DNA of 11,259 nt from Thermoleophilia bacterium (lineage in GTDB: Bacteria > Actinomycetota > Thermoleophilia > Gaiellales > Gaiellaceae): positions 1 through 11,259 of the forward strand of contig JABFWJ010000099.1 in assembly GCA_013362295.1 (NCBI GenBank), written 5' to 3'. The notes under the pieces are model-generated. The model had not been told where the DNA came from. It saw only the letters and a list, made by a program, of their open reading frames with translations, and did no database searches. A program made the translations under genes and the position numbers. This document shows, in pieces, positions 6,391 to 11,259 of this stretch (position 1 is the first letter of the stretch; every line of letters begins with the position of its first letter).

Positions 6391-7416
6391 ATGAAAAGAG
6401 GGCTTGCCCTCATCGCAGCCGCGGGCATCGCGTTGTTCGCGATCGCCGCCGCGGGCGCAAAGAGCAACGACACGACGATTTCCGGAGCGGGGAGCACGTT
6501 CGTCTCGCCGCTCGTCTCGACCTGGACGCCCGCCCTCGGCGAGGCGTTCGGCCTCAACGTGCAGTACAGCGGCGTCGGCTCCGGGGCCGGGATCGCCGCA
6601 ATCACCAACCGCCAGGTCGACTTCGGCGCGTCCGACGCGCCGTTGAGCCCCGACCAGGCAAGCGCGTGCAAGGGCTGCGTGCAGATCCCGTGGGCGCTTT
6701 CGGCGACGTCGATCGCCTACAACGTTCCCGGCGCGCCGGTGCACCTGAATCTCGACGGGAAGACGATCTCGAAGATCTTCCTCGGCCAGATCACGAACTG
6801 GAACGACGCCGCGATCAAGGCGCTGAACAAGGGCGCGAACCTACCCGACCTGAAGATCACGCCGGTCTTCCGCTCGGACGGCTCCGGCACGTCGTACAAC
6901 TACACGGACTACCTCTCGGCCGTGAACCCCGAGTGGAAGTCGAAGATCGGCGTCTCGACACAGCCGGCGTTCCCGGCCGGCGTCGGCGCGCGCGGCTCCG
7001 GCGGCGTCGCCGGCGTGGTCTCGCGCACGGACGGCGCGATCACGTACGTCGACGTCGCGTTCGCCCTCAAGAACCACATCCGCTTCGCGGCCGTGCGGAA
7101 CGCCGCGGGCAAGTTCCTCTTCCCGAGCCTGCGCCGCATCACCGCCGCAGCGGCCGCGTTCACGAAGGTGCCGCGGGACAACGAGATGCACATCGTCAAC
7201 CCGAGCAAAAAGGCTGCGCTCGCGTACCCGATCTGCACCTACACGTACATCATCGTCCCGCAGCAGACGTCGCATGCCCCCGAGCTTCGGAAGATGATCT
7301 TCTGGGCGCTTACCCAGGGTCAGAGGCCGCAGTTCACGGCGAAGCTGCTGTTCGCACCGCTGCCGAAGCCGGTCCTGGTCGCTTCGGAGAAGACGCTCAA
7401 GTCAATCCACTCCTAG
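6391..7416 (+). CDS. pstS: Phosphate-binding protein PstS, no lipobox
   Basis: 341 residues. MKR followed by a hydrophobic stretch to about residue 22 and AGA|KS is a Sec signal with a type I cleavage site. There is no cysteine in the signal, so this PstS would not be lipidated, unlike most Gram-positive PstS. Ligand-site motifs are present: GAGSTFVSPL (32-41), YSGVGSGAG (59-67), DFGASDAPL (77-85), FLGQITNWND (130-139) and the phosphate loop RSDGSGTS (161-168). It captures extracellular Pi for PstCA. C93 and C96 (ACKGC) could form a disulfide. It starts at ATG 6391 behind a strong Shine-Dalgarno and has its own Pho box. Two hairpins follow the stop. The order pstC-pstA-pstS differs from the usual pstS-first order. 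Confidence 0.95.
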   Translation: MKRGLALIAAAGIALFAIAAAGAKSNDTTISGAGSTFVSPLVSTWTPALGEAFGLNVQYSGVGSGAGIAAITNRQVDFGASDAPLSPDQASACKGCVQIPWALSATSIAYNVPGAPVHLNLDGKTISKIFLGQITNWNDAAIKALNKGANLPDLKITPVFRSDGSGTSYNYTDYLSAVNPEWKSKIGVSTQPAFPAGVGARGSGGVAGVVSRTDGAITYVDVAFALKNHIRFAAVRNAAGKFLFPSLRRITAAAAAFTKVPRDNEMHIVNPSKKAALAYPICTYTYIIVPQQTSHAPELRKMIFWALTQGQRPQFTAKLLFAPLPKPVLVASEKTLKSIHS

Positions 7417-7440
7417 GCACCCCTCCCGGTGCTGCCTAGG
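7412..7440 (+). terminator. Hairpin overlapping the pstS stop codon
   Basis: CCTAGGCACC (7412-7421) and GGTGC-TG-CCTAGG (7428-7440) pair with a small bulge around CCTCCC; the left arm contains the pstS TAG. It may protect the mRNA end or assist the terminator directly downstream. Confidence 0.4.
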
Positions 7441-7441
7441 C

Positions 7442-7465
7442 GAGGGCGCCCTTTCGGGCGCCCTC
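7442..7465. terminator. Perfect 10-bp hairpin between convergent pstS and kinase genes
   Basis: GAGGGCGCCC (7442-7451), loop TTTC, GGGCGCCCTC (7456-7465): ten GC-rich perfect pairs. No long T-tract follows on either strand, common in high-GC bacteria. Its position between convergent stops (7416 and 7479) suggests a bidirectional terminator. Confidence 0.7.
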
Positions 7466-7478
7466 CGTCGTTCCGGGC

Positions 7479-8189
7479 CTACGACGGGAACGTCGCGCGG
7501 ATGCGGAGCCCGCGGCCGGGGCCGCCTTCCGCGGCGACCTCGCCGCCGGCTGCAACCACGATGTGCTTGACGATCGCGAGCCCGAGGCCCGTTCCTCTCG
7601 TCGTGCGTGCCGAATCGGTTCGATAGAACCGCTCGAAGAGTCGGGTCAGCGTGTGCTCGGGCACGCCGGCGCCGTCGTCCGCGGCGCTCAGCACGGAGAA
7701 GTCACCCGACCGCGTCACCGAGAGGGTGAGGTGGGCGCCGTGCCCGGCGTAACGGATCCCGTTCTCGACGAGGTTCTGCGCGATCATCCGGAGCATCCGC
7801 GGACGCAGCGGCACGTCGACGCTCGTGTCGCCTTCGACGGCGAGCGTCACGCCGGCACGTCGCGCGGACGCCGCGAGCTCGTCGCACACGCTCTCGAGCA
7901 CGGGTAGAGCCTGCGTGTGACCGAGCGAGACGATCTCGCGCCCGCTCTCCAGCTCGGACAGGAACAGGATCTCGTCGATCAACGCTCCCGCATTCTCGAC
8001 CTCGGCCCGCGCCTGCTCGATCAGTGTGTGCACGTCGGCGCCCGGGAGCTCGGCCGACTCGAGCAGCGAGAGAATGCGCGCGAGCGGGGTGCGCAACTCG
8101 TGCGAGACGGAAGCCGTGAACCCCGTGCGCAGCTCGTCGAAGCGCCCCGGGTGAGCCGGATCGGGGAGCTGCCCGCTGAACTCCGTCAC
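7479..8189 (-). CDS. Sensor-less histidine kinase, PhoR/SenX3-like
   Basis: 236 residues. The H-box SVSHELRTPLARI carries the phospho-acceptor H30, so HisKA starts almost at the N-terminus. The HATPase domain has an N-box NLVENGIRYA (N143), G1 DDGAGVP (171-177), F-box LFERFYR (184-190) and G2 GTGLGLAIVKH (199-209). All catalytic boxes are intact, but there are no TM helices, HAMP or PAS; PhoR/SenX3 proteins normally have membrane and PAS regions and exceed 380 residues. An in-frame stop at 8210-8208 and the divergent regulator gene leave no room for a longer N-terminus, so the lack is real and not a start error. GTG 8189 is the only normal start; GGTGA at 8201-8197 may serve as Shine-Dalgarno. 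It presumably phosphorylates the divergent PhoB-type regulator, and how it senses phosphate is open. Confidence 0.88.
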   Translation of the reverse strand: MTEFSGQLPDPAHPGRFDELRTGFTASVSHELRTPLARILSLLESAELPGADVHTLIEQARAEVENAGALIDEILFLSELESGREIVSLGHTQALPVLESVCDELAASARRAGVTLAVEGDTSVDVPLRPRMLRMIAQNLVENGIRYAGHGAHLTLSVTRSGDFSVLSAADDGAGVPEHTLTRLFERFYRTDSARTTRGTGLGLAIVKHIVVAAGGEVAAEGGPGRGLRIRATFPS

Positions 8190-8216
8190 CAGATGGTCAC
8201 CGGTCCGTCACCCGGG
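8184..8216 (+). promoter_or_regulatory. Candidate Pho box between kinase and response regulator
   Basis: Three adjacent 11-mers: CGTCACCAGAT, GGTCACCGGTC, CGTCACCCGGG. All carry GTCACC at the same position, the cleanest array in the window. It ends 18 nt before the regulator -10 element, a suitable distance for activation by a bound PhoB-family protein. It also covers the kinase start codon (8189-8187) and its 5' leader. Confidence 0.8.
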
Positions 8217-8234
8217 CACGCCCCCATTCCGCTC

Positions 8235-8240
8235 TATCGT
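8235..8240 (+). promoter_or_regulatory. -10 element TATCGT, leaderless promoter of response regulator
   Basis: TATCGT fits TANNNT and is followed by seven nt and GTG 8248, placing transcription start at or next to the start codon; no Shine-Dalgarno is present. Its reverse complement with the next base (TACGAT, 8241-8236) also fits TANNNT and could be the kinase -10, making overlapping divergent promoters. Confidence 0.55.
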
Positions 8241-8247
8241 AGGGTCC

Positions 8248-8943
8248 GTGGCGAAAGTGCTGATCGTCGAGGACGACAACGTGATCGCCGACGGCATGGC
8301 GCGCCACCTCGCGGCCGGCGGTTTCGATCCGATCGTCGTCGGGCGCGGGGAGCTCGGTCTCACCCGGCTCCGCTTCGAGAACCCGGATGTCTGCGTGCTC
8401 GACCTGATGCTGCCCGAGCTCGATGGGTGGAAGCTGATCGAGACCGCCCGCGCCGAAGGGATCGGCACGCCGATCGTCGTGGTTTCCGCGCGCGGTACCG
8501 AGCACGACCGCGTGCACGCCCTCGAGATCGGCGCGGACGACTATCTCGTGAAGCCGTTCTCGATGCGTGAGCTCGTCGCGCGCGTCGGCGCCGCGGCGCG
8601 CCGCGGCGTGCGACCGGCCGAGGAGAAGCGCGGCGAGCCGATCGAGATCGAGGAGCTGCGGATCGATCCGCGCGAGGTGCAGGCGTTCGTCGACGGAAAG
8701 AGCGCCGGGTTGACGCCGACCGAGTTCAAGCTGCTGTACACGCTCGCGCTCGACCGGGGCCGCGTCGTGACGCGCGACGAGTTGTTGCAGAAGGTGTGGG
8801 GCCGGCGCGAGACGCACCGGGACCGGACCGTCGACGTCTTCGTGCGGCGGCTCCGCCAGAAGGTCGATCGTGCGTCGTCGCAGCACTCCTTCATCCAGAC
8901 GCGTTTCGGCGTCGGCTACAAGCTCGAAGCCGAACCGAAGTAG
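8248..8943 (+). CDS. PhoB/RegX3-type response regulator (OmpR family)
   Basis: 231 residues. Receiver domain at 1-118: acidic pair D9/D10, phospho-acceptor D52 in VLDLMLPELDGW, switch S80, and K102 in VKPFS. The C-terminal OmpR/PhoB winged helix (about 130-228) includes GLTPTEFKLLYTLA, VVTRDELLQKVWG, the recognition-helix region RDRTVDVFVRRLRQKV and the wing FGVGYKLE. It would bind the 11-nt direct repeats found around the locus, including the one at its own promoter (8184-8216), and activate phosphate-starvation genes. GTG 8248 follows a -10 element by seven nt, so the mRNA is likely leaderless. It is divergent from its presumed kinase and followed after 86 nt by the PhoX-like gene. Its identity as the Pho regulator rests on context plus the boxes; sequence alone gives OmpR family. 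Confidence 0.9.
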   Translation: MAKVLIVEDDNVIADGMARHLAAGGFDPIVVGRGELGLTRLRFENPDVCVLDLMLPELDGWKLIETARAEGIGTPIVVVSARGTEHDRVHALEIGADDYLVKPFSMRELVARVGAAARRGVRPAEEKRGEPIEIEELRIDPREVQAFVDGKSAGLTPTEFKLLYTLALDRGRVVTRDELLQKVWGRRETHRDRTVDVFVRRLRQKVDRASSQHSFIQTRFGVGYKLEAEPK

Positions 8944-8952
8944 ACCCATATC

Positions 8953-8974
8953 CGTCACGAGATCGTTTCCCCGC
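8953..8974 (+). promoter_or_regulatory. Weak candidate Pho box upstream of phoX
   Basis: Two adjacent 11-mers, CGTCACGAGAT and CGTTTCCCCGC. The first matches the box unit well (compare CGTCACCAGAT at 8184); the second is degenerate. GAGGAT (8991-8996), 16 nt further on, is a possible -10. Weaker than the other four arrays. Confidence 0.4.
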
Positions 8975-9019
8975 GGGCGGGCGGACGCGAGAGGATGGCA
9001 CGCGTCAACGACCGGAAGG

Positions 9020-9025
9020 GGAGGG
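9020..9025 (+). promoter_or_regulatory. Shine-Dalgarno deciding the TTG start of phoX
   Basis: GGAGGG, within a purine run from 9014 to 9025, ends four nt before TTG 9030. No ATG or GTG in the same frame lies nearby, and a signal peptide starts directly at this TTG. Confidence 0.65.
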
Positions 9026-9029
9026 ACTC

Positions 9030-10673
9030 TTGAACCGTAAGGCTCTTGTTGCGCTGATCGCCGTGGGGGCGGCGGTCGTGGCGGTCGCAGCAGTCGCTGC
9101 CGGCTCCGACGAGCTGCAGCTGACGAACGTTGCGACCGCGAACACGAAATCGGTGGGCTACTCGCCCGCCTCGCGCCTGTCGCGTGGGCTCGCGCAGATC
9201 GCCGTCGCGCAGGGCGCGACGAAGGTCGAGAACCCGCAGGGCATCGTCACGCACTACGGCTACGAGAACGACGTCCCGAGCGGCGGCGACCCGACCGTCC
9301 CGCTGATGACGCCGGCAGGTGCTGCCGCGACCGAGGCCCAGAAGACCGAGCCGGACAAGAACACCTATCTCGTGCTCGAGAACCAGCACGGCGCCGATCC
9401 GAGCGTCGACTACGGCACCCACTTCCTGTTCCAGGGCCACGAGGCCGGCGCGCCGGTCACGGGCGGCAAGCAGGGTTACATCACGCGGATCAACCTCGAC
9501 GCCGACAGCGACCATCGCGTGACGGTGCTCGCCACGCACGACGCGACGGGCGCGCCGATCGCGACGATCGACGGCTCGACGTGGGACCCGTTCGCCAGGC
9601 GTCTGCTGCTCACGACCGAGAACACCGCGAATCCGACGTATGCGGCGACCGTCGACTTCCCGTCGACGGTCACGGATGTCTCGGGTGCGCTCGGACGCGG
9701 CGGCTACGAAGGCATTCAGGACGACAGTGACGGGAACATCTGGATCGTCGAGGACATCGGCGGCGCGAACAAGCCCGGCACGACCGCCAAGATCCCGAAC
9801 AGCTTCATCTTCCGCTACGTGCCGGCGCACCGCGGCGACCTGGCGAACGGGAAGCTCCAGGCGCTGCAGGTGCTGAACGCCGCGGGTGCTCCGATCACCC
9901 AGGAGAGCCAGACGGACGTCGACGCACCTGACCAGGTCGCGCTGCACAGCTACGGCACCACGTTGCGCACGCAGTGGGTGACGGTGCACGACACGGCGGT
10001 GCAGGGCTCCGCGCCGTTCAATGCGAACCTCGCTGCCAAGAAGGCGCACGCGACGCCCTTCAAGCGCCCGGAGAACGGGGTCTTCCGCCCGGGGAGCCAC
10101 TTCGGCGAGTTCTTCTTCACCGAGACCGGGGACACGAACGCGACGAGCGCCGAGAACGACACCGCCGGCGGCTGGGGCAGCCTGTTCAAGCTCAGCCAGT
10201 CGAACCCCTCGGCGTCGACCGGCACGATCTCGGTCTTCTTCAAGGGCACGATGAAGGTGACCGGGCTCGACAACATCCAGTTCCTCGGGCGGAACCAGCT
10301 CGCCGCCGTCGAGGACGCGGGCGACACGCTGCACGGCCAGCGCAACGCGCTCGACTCGGGCTACGCGTTCGACACCGGCACGGACTTCTCGAACACGCAG
10401 AACCAGCCGGTCCGCTTCCTGGCCGAGGGCCGGGACCCGTCGGCCACGATCGACTCCGCGACCGGCGGCTTCGGGAAGAACGACGGTGACAACGAGATCA
10501 CCGGCATCCACGTCTCGAACGGCGACCCGGGGCCAGACGGGATCCTCGGCGCGAAGGCGCCGCACATCGGCCACGGCGGCTGGCGCTGGTTCTACACGCA
10601 GCAGCACGGCGACAACTACACGTTCGAGGTCGTGCTCGCGCAGCGCAACGACAACGACGAGAACGACGACTAA
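9030..10673 (+). CDS. phoX: Secreted PhoX/DUF839-type alkaline phosphatase
   Basis: 547 residues from TTG 9030. MNRK plus a hydrophobic stretch to about residue 24 is a signal peptide of Sec appearance; it has no twin-arginine pair, whereas characterised PhoX enzymes are Tat substrates. Family features include STWDPFARRLLLTTENT (183-199), YEGIQDDSDGNIWIVEDIGG (226-245), PENGVFRPGSHFGEFFFTE (347-365) and an acidic Asn/Asp C-terminus. PhoX is a calcium- and iron-dependent beta-propeller phosphomonoesterase that frees Pi from organic esters outside the cell; DUF839 also includes uncharacterised members, so activity is inferred. The gene follows the response regulator in the same direction by 86 nt, with a weak Pho box between. 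The stop overlaps the stop of the convergent lipoprotein gene by two nt, and a 16-bp hairpin lies just beyond it. Confidence 0.78.
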   Translation: MNRKALVALIAVGAAVVAVAAVAAGSDELQLTNVATANTKSVGYSPASRLSRGLAQIAVAQGATKVENPQGIVTHYGYENDVPSGGDPTVPLMTPAGAAATEAQKTEPDKNTYLVLENQHGADPSVDYGTHFLFQGHEAGAPVTGGKQGYITRINLDADSDHRVTVLATHDATGAPIATIDGSTWDPFARRLLLTTENTANPTYAATVDFPSTVTDVSGALGRGGYEGIQDDSDGNIWIVEDIGGANKPGTTAKIPNSFIFRYVPAHRGDLANGKLQALQVLNAAGAPITQESQTDVDAPDQVALHSYGTTLRTQWVTVHDTAVQGSAPFNANLAAKKAHATPFKRPENGVFRPGSHFGEFFFTETGDTNATSAENDTAGGWGSLFKLSQSNPSASTGTISVFFKGTMKVTGLDNIQFLGRNQLAAVEDAGDTLHGQRNALDSGYAFDTGTDFSNTQNQPVRFLAEGRDPSATIDSATGGFGKNDGDNEITGIHVSNGDPGPDGILGAKAPHIGHGGWRWFYTQQHGDNYTFEVVLAQRNDNDENDD

Positions 10674-11140
10674 CGCAGGGTCGTGGCCGTGCCGTCCCGT
10701 TGCAGGGGCGGCGCGGCCACCTGCCCGTTCGACGGCGGTTGCTCGGGCACCGCCGTCTGGTGCCAGAGGACGATCTGGCCGTGCACGACGCGGAAGATCG
10801 CGGCGGCCCGGCTCCCGACCGCGTCGCAGCGGTGCTCGGGCCGGTTACGAAGCTCGAAGATCGCCAGCACCTCCGTCCGGCCGTGCAGCTCGAGGCGGTC
10901 GATCCGCCCGCCGCAGGGCAGGCCCGCGTTCCAGCGCACCGCGTCGGCGTGCGTCGCGAGCGTCTCCTCGCCGTTCTGGACGATCTGCGCGCCGTGCGCG
11001 AACAGGCGTGCCGCGTGCTCGTTGTCGTTGCGGTCGAGCGCCGCGCTCCAGGCACGCACGATCTCCGGCGCCGATGCCGTCTTGCTCCCGCCGCAGGCGC
11101 TGAGCGCCAGCACGGCGACGAGGATCGCGGGCACCTTCAT
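10670..11140 (-). CDS. Small secreted lipoprotein, NTF2/SnoaL-like
   Basis: 156 residues from ATG 11140. The signal MKVPAILVAVLALSAC ends in a lipobox (LSAC, C16), followed by GGSK, so it is predicted to be lipidated and surface-anchored. From about residue 23 the pattern APEIVRAWSAALDRNDNEHA, then AARLFAHGAQIV and later AAIFRVVHGQIVLWHQT, resembles a SnoaL/NTF2-like alpha+beta cone with the typical 'x-I-V-x-x-W-x-x-A-L-x-x-x-D-x-E-x-A-A-x-L-F' opening. No substrate can be assigned. C86 and C114 could pair in a disulfide (positions approximate). The stop overlaps that of phoX, and the 3' end encodes the phoX hairpin on the other strand. Only 18 nt separate the start from the divergent acyl-CoA dehydrogenase; CAGACT (11152-11147) six nt before the ATG hints at a leaderless transcript. 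Confidence 0.72.
   Translation of the reverse strand: MKVPAILVAVLALSACGGSKTASAPEIVRAWSAALDRNDNEHAARLFAHGAQIVQNGEETLATHADAVRWNAGLPCGGRIDRLELHGRTEVLAIFELRNRPEHRCDAVGSRAAAIFRVVHGQIVLWHQTAVPEQPPSNGQVAAPPLQRDGTATTLR
10683..10720 (+). terminator. 16-bp hairpin downstream of phoX, inside the convergent lipoprotein gene
   Basis: GTGGCCGTGCCGTCCC (10683-10698), loop GTTGCA, then GGGGCGGCGCGGCCAC (10705-10720) gives 16 uninterrupted pairs, two of them G-U in the plus-strand RNA. On the minus-strand RNA those two would be A-C mismatches, so the structure favours the phoX transcript. It starts ten nt after the phoX stop. No T-tract follows. Confidence 0.55.
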
Positions 11141-11145
11141 GCGGG

Positions 11146-11151
11146 TAGTCT
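11146..11151 (+). promoter_or_regulatory. -10 element TAGTCT, leaderless promoter of acyl-CoA dehydrogenase
   Basis: TAGTCT fits TANNNT with exactly seven nt to GTG 11159, the same layout as at the response regulator. The opposite strand of nearly the same bases (CAGACT, 11152-11147) is a weaker -10 for the lipoprotein gene. Confidence 0.5.
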
Positions 11152-11158
11152 GCCGCCC

Positions 11159-11259
11159 GTGGACTTTGGGCTGACGGCCGAGCAGCGCGAGATCCAGGCG
11201 CTTGCGCGGGAGTTCGCCGCCGCCGAGATCGAGCCGCACGCGTCGGAGTGGGACCGGGC
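11159..11259 (+). CDS. Acyl-CoA dehydrogenase, N-terminal fragment (runs off right edge)
   Basis: GTG 11159 opens 33 codons reading MDFGLTAEQREIQALAREFA and then AAEIEPHASEWDR. This is the classic N-terminal opening of acyl-CoA dehydrogenases (xDFxLTxEQxxxxxxxREFAxxEIxPxAxxxDR), the first helices of the alpha-helical domain of these FAD enzymes that oxidise acyl-CoA to enoyl-CoA in fatty or amino acid breakdown. The catalytic base and FAD sites lie beyond the window, so the subfamily cannot be given. No Shine-Dalgarno is present; a TANNNT element seven nt upstream suggests a leaderless mRNA. It is probably unrelated to phosphate uptake and marks the right border of the Pho locus. Confidence 0.82.
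   Translation, partial: MDFGLTAEQREIQALAREFAAAEIEPHASEWDR

Noticed and set aside
8955..10607. 550-codon open frame on the minus strand antisense to phoX
   Set aside because: Composition (Arg/Val/Asp-rich, no domains) is typical of the mirror frame of a high-GC gene, and the sense strand encodes a clear PhoX-like protein with signal and Shine-Dalgarno.

Overview
The window is a phosphate-acquisition (Pho regulon) locus from a high-GC Gram-positive bacterium. GC is about two thirds by eye. GTG/TTG starts are common, several genes look leaderless with a TANNNT -10 element, and the candidate Pho boxes are built from 11-nt direct repeats resembling those of Streptomyces PhoP. These point to Actinobacteria. 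Protein style suggests a deep-branching class such as Thermoleophilia, but that placement is inference and no marker gene is present.

Layout, left to right. (1) 1-158, minus: 5' end of a polyphosphate kinase gene (ppk1) running off the left edge. (2) 252-1363, plus, divergent from ppk: a small histidine-rich two-TM protein, then undecaprenyl-diphosphatase (uppP) with a 4-nt overlap. (3) 1490-2194, plus: PHP-family metal-dependent phosphoesterase. (4) 4231-2203, minus: pstB, phoU and a DUF202 membrane protein. (5) 4371-7416, plus, divergent from pstB: pstC, pstA and pstS, followed by hairpins. (6) 8189-7479, minus: a short PhoR/SenX3-like histidine kinase with no sensor or membrane segment. 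(7) 8248-8943, plus, divergent: PhoB/RegX3-type response regulator. (8) 9030-10673, plus: secreted PhoX/DUF839-type phosphatase. (9) 11140-10670, minus: small NTF2/SnoaL-like lipoprotein. (10) 11159 to the right edge, plus: N-terminus of an acyl-CoA dehydrogenase.

How they fit together: PstS captures Pi outside the cell and PstC/PstA/PstB import it. PhoU normally links transporter status to the kinase. The kinase/regulator pair controls transcription, PhoX releases Pi from organic esters, Ppk stores it as polyphosphate, and UppP liberates Pi from undecaprenyl diphosphate at the membrane. Arrays of 11-nt units of the form (C/G)(G/T)TCACC occur in exact 11-nt register at four promoter regions (ppk/small TM gene, pstB/pstC, pstS, kinase/regulator), and more weakly before phoX. 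This supports a single local Pho regulon with autoregulation.

Most unusual points: the kinase has no room for a sensor domain; PstS has no lipobox; pstB-phoU is split from and divergent to pstCA-pstS; PhoX lacks a twin-arginine signal; and several genes share a -10/7-8 nt/start-codon arrangement indicating leaderless mRNAs. No mobile elements, tRNA, rRNA or CRISPR were seen, and no gene-free stretch exceeds 300 bases.
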